From Serpula lacrymans var. lacrymans S7.9 (lineage: Eukaryota > Basidiomycota > Agaricomycetes > Boletales > Serpulaceae): a stretch of 64,000 nt of DNA. The notes below the pieces were generated by a model, which made no database searches, had not been told where the DNA came from, and saw only the letters and a list, made by a program, of their open reading frames with translations. The stretch spans positions 1,938,436 to 2,002,435 of the forward strand of contig NW_006763298.1 in NCBI RefSeq assembly GCF_000218685.1, given 5' to 3'. The position numbers were made by a program, and so were the translations under genes. Shown piece by piece: positions 11,913 through 24,401 of this stretch (its first letter is position 1; the number at the start of each line of letters is the position of its first letter).

Positions 11913-12665
11913 ATGTCGTACTTTCTTCCGCATCTACCATCTGGCTGGCATGTTGACGAGGCCATCAAATCGGAAGAAGATAGAGTTGTAGTCATCCGCT
12001 TTGGACATGACTGGGATAGCCAGTGCATGACAATGGACGAGACCCTCTACTCTGTCGCTGAGAAAGTCCAGAACTTTGCAGTCATTTACCTTGTCGACAT
12101 CACTGAGGTTCCTGATTTCAATAAGGTGGGTGCTTATGTGACTGGTGCATCTTTCGCTCGGAACTGCTTTTACTGATATATGGACTCGCGCTCGTTCGTC
12201 TTGCAGATGTATGAGTTGTACGATCCTTGCACGGTTATGTTCTTCTATCGGTATGCAACCTTCAGTCATCATGCTCACCCACAGCTTATCCATTACACTG
12301 GTTTGACAGGAATAAGCATATCATGATTGATCTTGGTACGGGTAATAACAATAAGATGTTCGTACTGTCTTTTGTGCTTCTAGGACCCAGTTCTGATCAT
12401 CATCCATGTCGGTGCCGTTACTCCCCTCTCTTAGAAACTGGGCCATGGATAATAAACAAGAGGTTCGTAAGCTACCCCTTCCAGTCTAATTTCTTAGCTG
12501 AATATCCCACCAGCTCATTGATATCATCGAGACCGTCTACCGTGGAGCCTCTAAAGGGCGCGGTCTTGTGGTTTCCCCCAAAGGTCTGTGTCCCGCATCT
12601 AGTCCCATATCGTCGTCAATTTGACCTTTGTATCTTCAGATTATTCCACTCGTTACAGATACTAA
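11913..12665 (+). CDS. DIB1: DIB1/DIM1 U5 snRNP thioredoxin-fold protein
   Basis: A core component of the U4/U6.U5 tri-snRNP (TXNL4A/Dim1/Dib1) needed for pre-mRNA splicing. It starts MSYFLPHLPSGWHVDEAI and continues VVVIRFGHDWDSQCMTMDE, VIYLVDITEVPDFNK, MYELYDPCTVMFFYR, NKHIMIDLGTGNNNKINWA, and ends KDYSTRYRY with TAA at 12663-12665. This matches the family along its whole length of about 142 residues, one of the most conserved spliceosomal proteins. It has a thioredoxin fold but, as in relatives, no CxxC redox site. At least five short introns split it, including one that breaks the Ile codon of KINWA (12358/12359). No oddities in the protein. Confidence 0.95.
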
Positions 12666-12957
12666 TTGTCAGAGGCAATAACATGATAAACGGCGAAATA
12701 GTTAAGTAGCATCGATGTGCATTTTTTGACTTGTTCAGTAAATTCGAGGTTTATTTTCATTTTTCAATCGATAACTTGCTCTATGAGAGATGAGAAGGAC
12801 CACCGTGGGTCGATAGAAGTTATGAATATGGAAAACATGTGCAATTCAGGTATACATGAGTGAAGGGCAATAAGCTCAGATAAAGATAAACCACAAAGAG
12901 AGTAAATTAAACATGGATGCAAAAATAAAGAACGAGCGTATTAATTTTGAGAGTAAT

Positions 12958-14417
12958 CTACGAGAATTTCCACCTGTAAGGAGGGTTAGTCCATGTAATG
13001 AAATTAGAGGATGTACTAGGACGAACCTGTTGCCGCAGTTGACGCATCTAAGAACATTGTGATGAGTTAAAGTTAGCTACAATCCAAAACCCGGAATGGT
13101 CATGGTACACTTACGTGACAAAGGTCTGAAAGAGAGGTAGGCAGATTTGTTGCGTATCAACAAGCTTTCATTCCTTAAGTAACATAAATAACATACCGTC
13201 ATAGGCTCATCAGCACTGCGTGTTTGTGCTTGACGATAGCGGCATTTTCGCTTGAAAATTTTCAGCTAAAGGTGTATGCACTAACCATGCATGGTTGATC
13301 CTTACCTGTTTACATCTACCACACTGGAAGGCATCGGTTTCAGCTTCCTGTTCTGCAGCACCCAGTGATTTAAAGAAGTTGTCCTCCTTAATTTTGTTAT
13401 CAGCTGCCTTTCTTTCCTCTGATGCCATTTCCTAGATAAAAAAGACCAGACATGATCAATCAAGGATCAGTGAAACCAGCGATAAATATACGTACTGCGC
13501 TGGACATTTTGCCAAACTTTTCTACTGAGAGATCACCGCTGACAATACTTTCCCGCAAACCAGGGTTGTTCTTGTCCTTCAGATTGACGAATAAGCTTCG
13601 GATTTTGCTCTTGTATTCTACACTGGGCCCGCTGAATTGCGCTACCACAGCACTTTCGATAGCGCGTGCTCGACCTAATATTTGTTCGCTGGCTGTGGGA
13701 GGTGAAAATCAGCTAAGATGGCAGTCATGACAGATATTTGGGTAAGAAGAACTCACGAGCGCCCGAGTCACAAGCCAAAGCATCGTATATCAGCTCCATG
13801 CATTTGTCGCGCGTCTTATCGCCTGTTGATGGGACTTTGATGCTATCGCCTTTGGCTGTGCGCACTTCACCCTTTGCACTGACTGGCGTGGGAGTGACGG
13901 ATGTCGTTGAAGGGGTAACAGATACAGATGAAGCTTTTCGCGCTTTTGCTGCGAGAAATGATTGTGAGTATTGAGGGCGCTTGTTAGAGGCATAGATGTA
14001 CCGGAATCGCCGTTGGGCGCCTTGCTGGAAGTGCCACCGTTCTTTGCTCGCTCGACCTCATTTTTCCATTTCTTGACGACCTCCTTCGCTAGGTCTGAAA
14101 CCTCCTTCGCTGCATGCGAACGCAGTTTGCCCACAGCCAACCCCGCCTTGCTCTCCTGCGGTGATTTAACCGGCTTTAGCCCGGCGGGCACAGCAAAAAA
14201 ACGACGTGAACTGCTTACCCTTAAGATGGCTTCATTTACTTGATACTCTTTCTTGAGAATACGTAGAATAGAGCTAATTTCCTAATGATAAGAAAGAGCA
14301 GAGATATAAAGTCAGTGAAATTGACGGGAATGACAAGGGAAACCGTTATCGTACCTCATTTGTGGATGAATTTTGCAGTTGTTTTACGAGCTTCTTGAGC
14401 TCTGCTGTTTCTGACAT
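12958..14417 (-). CDS. DST1: Transcription elongation factor TFIIS
   Basis: TFIIS rescues backtracked RNA polymerase II by stimulating transcript cleavage. The start at 14417 gives MSETAELKKLVKQLQ and, after an intron, EISSILRILKKEYQVNEAIL: the N-terminal LW/TFIIS-N domain. A low-complexity Ser/Thr/Lys linker follows. The central domain reads TRDKCMELIYDALACDSGA and YKSKIRSLFVNLKDKNNPGL. The C-terminal zinc ribbon has CGRCKQ and CVNCGNRWKF, and the invariant acidic hairpin RSADEPMT that reaches the polymerase active site. Stop at 12958-12960. The zinc ribbon is cut by several tiny exons (one encoding about TFVT only), so gene finders may miss the end. All key residues are intact. Confidence 0.93.
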
Positions 14418-14709
14418 GGCTAGTCCTACTAACTACGTGTACAGGATGTATAAACTGCGAACCGTCTTTTCTGCGTACTTCTCTCCTAAAGATGAGTCTC
14501 TAAACCAGCAATGGGACTCTGCTGAGCCGTGCAACATGTACGGATGGGACACGATTCGAGCGTGGCACGCTTATCGTCTGCCCTCCCTTTGGTGTAAACA
14601 AGCGCAAGCAGCGCGCCCCGCCCATCCTCTTGCTCGACGACCACAACAGCGACCTTTGCTTGGACCTTGCTCTTGCCACCTTTCTTTCTAACCATTGGCA
14701 TCTCCAACA
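14418..14709. promoter_or_regulatory. Bidirectional promoter region of TFIIS and PRP46
   Basis: The TFIIS and PRP46 start codons diverge across 292 bases. The segment contains a short CA-rich stretch near 14606-14660 but no clear TATA box. Promoter function is inferred from position. Confidence 0.5.
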
Positions 14710-16368
14710 ATGGCATCTGTATCAGCACTACCACCCTTGGAGCCTCTTTTGAAAATGAGTGCAAAAAGGACGCGAGCCGTTTTTGCTTCCTGCCCAGACG
14801 AAGGTCTCAACAAAGAGGATGAGAAAAGGCAATTTTAATGTTCTTTACGCAGGAGACCTTTATCTGACCTTTCTTCCTTTGTAGTGCTCGCATACGTTTG
14901 TCGGTAAAGATCAACGACGAATACAAACATTGCAAGGAGCTCCCACCCGCTTTACTCGCACAACAAGGACCTGTAGGTCCTGCACGACGCTCAGAGAAAA
15001 GATTGGCCATAACCGCCGGACGTGAGCCCTGGTTTACCACGTCTCCATTTGACAACTCTAACATGGAATTACCTCAGCTTCGAATAGCACTTCACAGATG
15101 ATCGCTGCAATAGACAACTCGCCGAGAACTCAGCCTTCAACATTCAGTACATCAAGTAAACTCTCCGAGGCACTCACGCTGCATAAAACTACGCGTGTCA
15201 TAAAACCCACTTATCACGCACCTTGGAAACTTGTTCGGGTCATATCTGGTCATCTTGGCTGGGTTCGTAGCGTCGCAGTTGAGCCGGGCAATAAGTGGTT
15301 TGCGACCGGTGCAGGAGACCGTGTCATTAAAATATGGGACTTAGCATCCGGAGAACTAAAACTATCGCTAACGGGTCACATCTCTACGGTGAGAGGGCTA
15401 GCGGTATCGTCAAGGCACCCTTATATATTTTCCTGCGGAGAGGACAAGGTACGTCTTTTAAAACACGATGGGCTTTTACTTTCACCCTTAAGCTGTGATC
15501 CATAGATGGTGAAATGTTGGGATCTAGAAGCTAACAAAGTTATTCGCCATTACCATGGGCATCTTTCTGGTGTCTACTCTCTCAGTCTCCATCCAACCCT
15601 TGATGTATTGGTCACGGCAGGAAGAGATGCCTCTGCTCGTGTATGGGATATGCGAACAAAGGCTCAGATCCACGTCCTTGCCGGTCATTCTGCCACAGTC
15701 GCCGATGTTAAATGTCAGGAATCTGATCCTCAAGTTATCACTGGTAGCATGGATTCTACAGTGCGGTGCGTAATCTCCCTGTATATCGTTCACGTTCCTT
15801 TTACTAGAGTTCTTTTTTGTGACATGTAGATTATGGGACCTTGCAGCAGGAAAGACTATGGTTACTCTGACCCACCACAAGAAGTCTGTGAGAGCCCTCG
15901 CCATACATCCAACCGAATATTCGTTCGCTTCTGGCTCGGCTGGTGGGAATAACATAAAAAAGTGGAAATGTCCAGAAGGGACTTTTGTATTCAACTTCCC
16001 CGGACATAACGCCATCATCAATACGATGTCTGTAAACGCTGAAGGAGTTTTCTTCTCGGGCGGTAAATTTCGTTTCCATACGCTCAAATACAATCTTCTG
16101 ATCTGTGTCTATCGACTTAGGTGATAATGGCACCCTGACTTTCTGGGATTATGACACAGGCACCCCATTCCAACACCTCGAGGATGTTCCTCAACCTGGG
16201 TCACTCGAAGCAGAAGCGGGTGTCTTTTGCTCAACTTTCGACATGACAGGTACACGTCTTATCACTGGTGGAGCCGATAAAACAATAAAGGTATGGGGGG
16301 TCGTCGTTGAGATATCTATCATTACTTATGATTTTTCTTGGCAGGTGTATGCTGAGCAATCGCAATAG
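14710..16368 (+). CDS. PRP46: PRP46/PRL1 (PLRG1) WD40 splicing factor of the NineTeen complex
   Basis: A WD40 propeller protein of the Prp19-associated spliceosome core. I read seven exons: 14710-14828, 14885-15021, 15078-15448, 15506-15765, 15830-16062, 16121-16290 and 16345-16368. Together they give a clean 437-residue frame. Exon 1 is [20 protein letters not shown]. Exon 2 carries the family signature [20 protein letters not shown]. Exon 3 starts the propeller with [19 protein letters not shown] and IKIWDLASG. Later blades show [39 protein letters not shown] and [19 protein letters not shown]. The C-terminus, VYAEQSQ, is shorter than in many relatives. The first intron uses a GC donor. The gene diverges from TFIIS and lies near DIB1, another splicing factor. 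Confidence 0.93.
14829..14884 (+). other. Non-canonical GC-AG intron in PRP46
   Basis: The 56-nt intron starts GCAATT after GAGAAAAG and ends TTTGTAG. Only this junction joins the conserved N-terminus to KINDEYKHC in frame, through an AG|T Ser codon. No GT donor in the area gives the right phase. Confidence 0.7.
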
Positions 16369-16571
16369 TGTACTTGTCCTGTATCCCTAACCATTCTCCT
16401 GATCCTACTGGTATTGATGTATTCACACATTATTGAACCCTTCATCTACGGTATGTTGTTTCATATTCAATTTAATGGATGCAGCATATATTGGGGCAGG
16501 ATCGAATTTACAACTGAAGCGCCAACCTGAGTCAATTTATGTATTTATCTGAGACAGGTATATCAGATATA

Positions 16572-19500
16572 TCAGAACAAGCCTCTTGCAATCCAATAAT
16601 CTACCCAAAGTTTAGCATCTGCCTGTCCGATTTGTGATAGTCCACTCAATGTTGCGCTAATACTCTGAGCTTTTTCAGTTACCATTTTCACGATGCCTCC
16701 TACTTCTACATCTGTTCGCCCAGTACGCTGCAAGTCTTCATCAACACCAGCTAATGCACGAAACCAGTCCAAAAGCTTGATAGCGGGCTGTATCTCAAAC
16801 ACAATCAGAATCCGAGGTACGAGGAAAGAGTGAAACTAACGATGGCATTGATGTCCGATTCTGTCGCTTCTTCTGCTCGCATTTCCAACAGGGCAACCCA
16901 TTCGCTCATCCTGACAAAAGGTAATGATTCTTTTGGAAGTCGCTTCTTCGCTACCACAGCATCGCGCACGGGCTTCAGAACATCTGGCCATGAGACTGGG
17001 TGAGGGTGCACTATGTTCAATGCTGGTGGGGGAGCATGTTTTGCTAATGCTACATCCAGAATCGCTGCAGAAACTTTCTCTGCGGGCATCCACGAAACAT
17101 ACTACAGATGAAACTCGTCACATTAAAAATCTTGATCAAAGCAAGGCAAATATTACTACTGACAGCTTGTATATTGGGGAATTTCCCCAGGGCCAAACTC
17201 GACTTAACAAGAATCGGAAACCAGTCACTCAACGTCCACGCACCATTTGGGCCTCCAGCGATCTGACCCAGCCTAAGAGATGTCGCATTGAGCCCACTGC
17301 TAGTAACGAGCTAAGAGTACAATCAAGTCTAACTATGACACTGATGCAGGCCCAGAAGAAAGCGTTACGCACCCGTTCTGCGATGTACTTACTGGCGCCA
17401 TAGCCAGATCCGACTGCCACACTGGCATCAAGTTGTACATCCTCTGGAAAAGCACCTCTGCTACGATCCCAGCCTTGAGCGGATCCTACTGATGATATAA
17501 ACAGGAATCGAGGAGTGCTGTGAAGAGTGGATGATAATGCAAGATCGACGAGTTGGAATGTTCCACGGACGTTGGGTTCAAATGAAGACAAGGGAAGGTT
17601 GAAATCTACCCGCCATGCACTATGTATAATGACAGTCACCGATTGCCGAAGCTGCGTTCATCATCAGTAGCATTTCAAAATGGATAGCCCCTTCAAGGTA
17701 AGGATATAATGGGCTGACCTGATCATAGGTTTGTTCATTGAGTCCGCACCGCTCAGCTGTGGCGTCAGCTTCGATGAATATGAGTTTATCCAACTTCAGC
17801 AAAGCCACATCTAATTCCCGATCTTCAAATACTGCGGTCTGTCTTTGCTGAACTCTGCTTGCTTTAGAATGTCGATTCAATGCATATACTTTTGCGACCT
17901 CTTCGTTCTTCAACAATGAAGCCAGTAAGTACGAACCCAATCCACCTGTCGATCCGGTCAAGAGCACCACAGTCCTTCCCGCTTTTGTGCTAGCACTAGA
18001 CTCAACATGAGAGCCGTTAGTCTTCTTGGTCCTACGTAGCTCAGCGCTATATTTCCCGAGCATGGTCTCGATCTCCATTTTTGCGTCATGTAGAGCACTC
18101 CCTTTTACTTGCTCATTTACCTGGCTTTGTGGTTGCCCAGCGATTTTAGCGACTCTATCCGCTAGGAGCTTGATGTTTGGGCATTCGAAAACGAGGTTGT
18201 GTGGGATGCGCCTTGCGGCCGCTCGTAATTGAAGGTCAGGAAATGATCGCATGGCTCCGATGATGCGATTACGAAGGAATGTCGCGCTCAGACTGTGATT
18301 TGATGCGCGTGTATGGTATGTGCAGAGACATGCGTATAACGTGTTTCGTTAGTGTATGGGATAATGAACGAAGGTAGCAAAAACGCACCTATCGAAACCC
18401 TGCGCGAAAAGATCAATATTAGGCACAACGATAGTACCCAATGCCAATTCCGTAGCTTGTTCATTCAGCCAGTGCTCGAGGGTAGATACTGTCCATTCTG
18501 ATGGCGGCGCCGTACTATTGCCTATTTTCGTGCTAGCTTCTACCGTCCTATACCTTTTTGATAATTATCAGCACTATGATTACTCCTTCGAGAGAATAAT
18601 AGAAAGCAAGGCTCACAGAGCATCAATTTCCTCTTCATATGCTTTGAGAGTGGCGTTTTTAGAAGTCGTCCCTTTTCCAACACGAAACATTGGTTTGTCG
18701 GGAGACGTGATGAGAATCATCTCCTTAAAGATTCGGCTAAACGTAGGAGCGTTTTTGTTTGCTTCATCAACTTCATACCTTTTCAATTCCGTTATTCGAG
18801 TCAAAGAAAATTGAAGCGATTATTACTCACCATATTCGATTCCTGAACTCTTCTATCGCTTTATTATCTGCTAGATCCACGTGAGCACTTCTCGGCTCAA
18901 CCAAGACCCCAACCTGATTGCGTCCTCGCCCAAACATAATCACTCCATTTACATGTGCGCTGGAGCTTATGATACCTTCCATCATAGCAGGGACGGTTTT
19001 CTCACCAGACGCCAAAGTGAGTACATCATCTGTGCGGCCAATTCTAAAGATACAAGTTGAGTTTGTTAAGTTGGCCGCGGCTTTTGTGTCCATTTTGAAC
19101 AAAATGACTGGTTGACTTACATCTTCCAGAGACCCTCGTGCGTAGGATGCTTGACAAAGAGATCAGATGTTGCGTAGCCTTTCACATCCGACATATTCTC
19201 GACGGCCATTTGATATTTCTCAGTGGTCTAAACAGTGACTTGTCTGTGAGTGGACGATATCAAAAATTTATGTAGATGAGAGGAACACACCAGTAGCTGG
19301 CATTCGTATGTTTCATCGCCCTGATGCACCCATCTGATCAATACTGACAGGCCGAAGCGCATCCATTCCCATAAACCATTCTCAAGTTGCACTTTGTCCG
19401 GTAACTGAGTAGGAGCACCGAATTCTGTAGTTCCATACTGAACAGCCAAAGACACGCCAGCTGCGCATAGAGCGTCACCAACTTTGGAAGATAGAGGCCC

Positions 19501-20639
19501 GCCACCATAGAGCTATGATCGCAAGCAATTATGTTACGTCGAAGTGACAATCAGTTGGACTGCCGGAAGACGCACCACGAGGGACATGTTCTTCAGTGTT
19601 TCCACGGCTTTTTCGTCCCAAGCCCATTGTTCAAGAAATGATGGCACGACTATGATACAATTTGCCCCCGTTTTCCTCAAATTATCTAATATATTTTCTG
19701 ATGTCGGGATGACTGGAGGAGCAGTTGGATCGTGGAACGAAGTCGGAGCGTAAAGCGCAACGGTGATAACAGATATAAGGGGCGTGTACAACTGCATACA
19801 ATTACCTAAACTGTGAAAAGGAGGAAGAGCTGCAAAACCTAGGCATAAATCAGGAAGATAGTGACGATACCCCAGTATACCGGCTAGATACAAACAAATG
19901 GGTTTCAAATGGTTATATAGACTAGGATCCAAATTCAAATACTTACGCTGTTGAAGCCAGTGTAGCTGGCAGCGGTTTGTTAGTGGTATTGGTTTGGGGT
20001 AACCGGTGCTCCCTGAGGAGTGGAGATACAAAAAGACAGCATCTAACGCAGGGGTTATTGCAGCTTCGGGGTAAGGTTCGAAAGGATAATGTGATTTCTC
20101 CTTCCCAAGGTTGGGAAATACCTGAGCAAGGGTAGGTATAGTCTGGAATTGGAGAGCTGGGCCTCCAAGGCCGTCGAGGCCAGAAATGAGAGATTCATGA
20201 ACAGAGGGAATGGTAAATATACGGTTACATGCAGTTTTTTGAAGCATGCTGGCCACTGCTGGGGTTGAGTTACGAGGGGACATGTAAAAAGGCTGAATAT
20301 ACGAATTGGGGAGATTTAGCACAGTAAGGAAGTGATGTAAGGACCTACCACTATATCTGCCAAAATCATACCTGCTCCTATGGCATGATAAAGCAGCGTG
20401 TCCGTATTTGCGATGAGTGCAACGATCTCGCCATCTTGGCCTGAGCGATTTGGTCGAACAATGTGAGCGACGCGGTGGACAGCGCGAGTGAACTCGAGGA
20501 AAGAAATTTCTGTGAGAGTATCGTCATCGTTTGGGAAGATGTAGATCGGAAAATATGGGTTATGAACAAGATGAAAGTGTAGAAGGTCAAGCAAAGCAAT
20601 AGGCTTGTCCGATGGAGGATACACACGTCCCGGTGCCAT
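16572..20639 (-). CDS. NRPS-like adenylate-forming reductase (A-T-R)
   Basis: A three-domain enzyme that activates a carboxylic acid as AMP-ester, holds it on a carrier arm and reduces it to an aldehyde. Adenylation domain: starts MAPGRVYPPSDKPIALLDLL, with the ATP loop LHSSGSTGYPKPIPLTN near 19990-20035 and VQYGTTEFGAP near 19430, the A5-type motif. Carrier domain: FDSLSATFLRNRIIGAMRS near 18250-18300, with the Ser of DSL as the expected phosphopantetheine site. Reductase domain: VVLLTGSTGGLGSYLLASLL (NADPH loop), VIIHSAWRVDFNLPLSSF, FISSVGSAQGW and the SDR-type Tyr-x3-Lys in GYGASKYIAERV. The last exon ends DYWIARGLF at 16572. There is no condensation domain. The order is that of basidiomycete aryl/aliphatic acid reductases and of aminoadipate reductase relatives. 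The substrate is unknown. Confidence 0.88.
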
Positions 20640-20962
20640 ACTAAGGAATATCAGCTTTCCTCCACTATCTGCAAGTGTTAGCGCGGAAAAGGCGTGGTGA
20701 GAATAATAGAGGTTGTGTGTCTATATAGTAAGTTGTCCCTGCCTTGCAGTACTTTGAGATGTCTTCACGTGCCCATGACACGGTGGCGACGACTAACTGA
20801 CGTCTAATAGGTAGTCATATTACTGTATCCTTTAGGCAGGTTAAACAATAACGTAAACATTCGCCACGTTGGAAAGTATCTTTTGATCAAGGCATAGCTG
20901 AAAGTGCAAACCAGTTCTCCGCTTCCTACTTTCTCTATAGTATAGTAATTCCCGGAATAACC

Positions 20963-23607
20963 CTACAGCGTGGCTTGAGCAGATCCTGCAGCACTAAGGC
21001 GTTTTGATACACCCAACTCCTCAGCTATCAAAGCCAATGCAAACTCGTCAGTGATGTCGTCAATCAGAAGATATCCAGGATACCCACCGGATATCTGCTT
21101 TATGGGTCCCGTGAACCACTTCCTTGCGCTTAGCAGCCAAAATCCAACACTGTACGCAATAACAATCCCGACTGCGACCACAGCATAGTTCAATGTCTGT
21201 GAATCTACAGGCTAGCATAATTTCATCATATTAGCAGAGTGTCAAAAAATAAAGGGGTATAGATCCAGATACTTACATTCGTTTGTGGAAGAATGAACAC
21301 AATCGCAATGCACCCAATCCATGCGACGGCTGTTATAGCCACGGGGAGGGATGCTGGCCCAAGATGAAAGGGCCCACGTACAAAACGATCACGATAAACA
21401 ACACGGAGTGCGATGGGAATCGCTATGACGTAGATGCAAAATCGGAAAAAGAAATACACTTGTGTAAGCAGGTGGAGATGGATCAACGCAAAAGGATGAA
21501 TACCATAAGAGATATATAATCCGATGGTAGCAATACTTGTCGCAGCTGAAAAGGCGACAGAACTGCCGAGGCTAGGCAAACCAAGAATGAAGCTCAGAGT
21601 GCACGCCAACCAAACTGTAGTTTTGGAGTTACGTTTCATGCGAAATTTTTGGAAAATGATACACCAACATAAAACGAATCAGGTAAGACGTTAGCTAATA
21701 CTATGACAATTTTAAAGATATAATCAATGACTCCTCACCAGTACGCACAGGCGACTTTCGTTTGGAATCAACTTTTTGAAAAAATGTGTGTCCAGGAATG
21801 CCACCATCACGCGCAAAGGCATACATCATTCTTGAATTGGAAGTCACAGAGAAAGTACTACATATCGCGAAATATTAGCCTGTTCTTTAGGTTGGATGAA
21901 ATAAAAATATGCATTACCCACAAAAGTACATTGCCCCTATCACAATAACCTATATTCCATAGGGTAAGGCTCAATTAGCATCATGTCACGTTGAAGTGGA
22001 AATACAAACCATGAGTACTATTGCGCCGCGCTCACCAACGGTGTCAAGAAATATTTGTGCGACTGGCTCTCCTGTCGGGGAATTGATAGTACTATCGAGG
22101 TCCTGTATGGAGAACAGCAGGCCGAGGATAAGAAACCATCCAAGAACTGCTGAGACTCCGATAGCCATCACAATCCCAATGGAACCTGCCATTGCTGCAT
22201 TGCGTGTTTCCTCAGTCATCTGAGAAAGATGGATGATGTGTATAATGAACAAAACAATGAGTAGCTTGACTTACGTGAGCACTAGCATCAAAACCTAGTT
22301 TTATCAAAATATAACGACGCGCGGATGAGAAGGCAATCTACTTGCCTGTCAGGGTATACTGGGCCATGAGTATCCCAATAACCATCACGTATGCATGGCT
22401 AGCACGTGTACCCCACCCATCGCTCCCAGAAACTCCTGTACCATCGATAAATGTTTTGAATACAAATGAAGCTGATTGATGCGTTGGTGCCCGAGCAAGA
22501 ATTGCTATGACGAGGGAGGTCGTTCCAACAGCGTGCCACCACACTGAAACATTATTGAGATACTTGAGGAGATGAACGCCAAATGTGTTGATTAAGCCTG
22601 CAAAGGCCCCCAGTTAACCATGCTTACATCACTAGATTCTGCGGGACGAACCTTGACTGGCCAGTATTGCGGCATATATACCAATGGTTGTCTTCGGTGT
22701 AGGCTCGAAACTGTTGTCGAATGTACACACAGTTGAGAGAAAATTAGCACACCCAAAGCTAATTTATATTTGACGGTAATATCAAGCGGATTTTAAGGAG
22801 AACGTGGGCCATGAGAGGAGTTTTGTTAGACACTTGGAAAAAAGGCATTGAAGCGATGAAGGTGGTCACCTGATTCCTGTGGTGACGGCAACCTGTCCCA
22901 GAAGGTTAAACCAACCGGTGATCCACGAAGCCAATGGTGCATGTTTGGGCTCAGAAAGCATGGCTGCCCAGAAGTATGGCCCACCACTGGTGGGGTGGGC
23001 ACTGCAGACCTCTTTTTTTATATTGAGGACAGCAACGAAATTGAACCCATCCCCGAGGAACGCACCTGCCATGGCCAACCCAACCAAAATTGTGAAAAAG
23101 GCTAACGAGAGCTATGAGATAGTATCAACTATAATATATTAAGAATCCCACCAACTATTATCCAGCCCCACACCATCACAGCTGGACCTCCAGTGTTCTA
23201 GAGTGAAAGGTCGTTATATCCTTCCTCGCAATTCTGAAAGAAAAGAAAACCGGGCTTACTAAACCATACAAGAACAAGGATGGAATCCCTGTAATGACAC
23301 TGATGACGGAGAATGAAACCCCAAAGTTCTACGTCCAAGGTTCAATTGTCAAAATCTCCAAATACATGGATGAAGGATTTGTGCACCTGCAATAGGCCTA
23401 GTTCTCGCCTTCAGAATTCAGTGTAGGCTAAACACTGAGTTGCTAACACGGTTTTCATCTCTGCCGAGTAACATACCTGAGTTCTTGTTTATACCCCATT
23501 CTCGCAAGTTCCACTTCGTCTTCTTCTGTGGCTTTGGAGCCCAGATGGTCTGCGCCATATTGACTTTGTAGAGGTTTCTCGGTCTCCAGTTCCAAATGTT
23601 GAGACAT
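20963..23607 (-). CDS. APC-family amino acid/GABA permease
   Basis: A polytopic amino-acid/choline/GABA transporter of the plasma or vacuolar membrane. The start at 23607 gives MSQHLELETEKPLQSQYGAD and the exon ends at 23477. A tempting Met about 32 bases inside lies in another frame. The next exons read NFGVSFSVISVITGIPSLF and TGGPAVMVWGW, both hallmarks of fungal GABA-permease relatives, then VCSAHPTSGGPYFWAAMLS and WITGWFNLLGQVAVTTGI. About a dozen hydrophobic segments follow across many small exons. The tail is VSKRLSAAGSAQATL with stop 20963-20965. The gene is co-oriented with the adenylate-forming reductase, 323 bp upstream of its start. That order is compatible with uptake of an amino-acid-like precursor, but nothing in the sequence proves a link. 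Confidence 0.85.
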
Positions 23608-24401
23608 GAAGAATAAAGGGAATATACCAGCTTGTGAATTTGAATGCGTGGCACTTATAATCTAGAGAATTCGGGTATGGTCAGTGTCGGAGTGATACGC
23701 TGGACTTTGATGGTGGGTGCGATTATAAGACTTAATACATGCCAAGACAGCGACAACCGACTCAGAGCCGATAAGCCTTATCTCGATACATGTTATCGTT
23801 AGCACAGAACACAGCCACTATTTGATGCACTTGCCTTCACGTCTGCCGTATGTCAGGAAATAACACCGAGAAGCCCATATTTATCTTGAGATAACAAAGT
23901 ACAGTGCCGCGCCTCAACGGAACGAAGGTATGACGAAACATCACGGTAGGAATTGATTCCGGCGATTCTCCAAGCATGGAATGTGCCTGGAAGAGATTTC
24001 GGACTGTAAAAATGTCTACACCACAACATGACAGAGATCATTAACCTAATGTCAGGTAAAAATCCTTATACACCTGGTTTACACTCCAAACATCAAGGCT
24101 TAAACAAGTTCCCGTGCTAAAAATATCTTCAAGACTAGAACTTCTCATACATACTCATTGTCCGAAATAGCTCTCAAATACACTGACAAGATCACCTATT
24201 GGTATGTATCTGCATTGTTCAGTATGTTACAACCGTGCTCCTCGAATGAATCATCAATAACGATTGTAAAATAAAATCATATGACCCACTATAGCACGAT
24301 AAATTCTTGATGCTTCAAAAGGTGAAAACATGTATATCTTTCATGTCACCTTCCGAGAATGCCGGGTACTGTAATCCGCAGTGTTATCAACGCCACGGAC
24401 T
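23608..24401. other. Intergenic region
   Basis: About 790 bases between the permease start and the F-box gene end. It should contain the permease promoter near 23610-23700. Nothing else recognised. Confidence 0.5.

Noticed and set aside
15524..16093. 189-codon minus-strand frame
   Set aside because: Antisense shadow of the WD40 exons of PRP46.
23418..23570. Met at about 23558 as start of the permease
   Set aside because: That frame differs from the one encoding MSQHLELETEKPL and cannot be spliced to NFGVSFSVISV; the start at 23607 fits the family.
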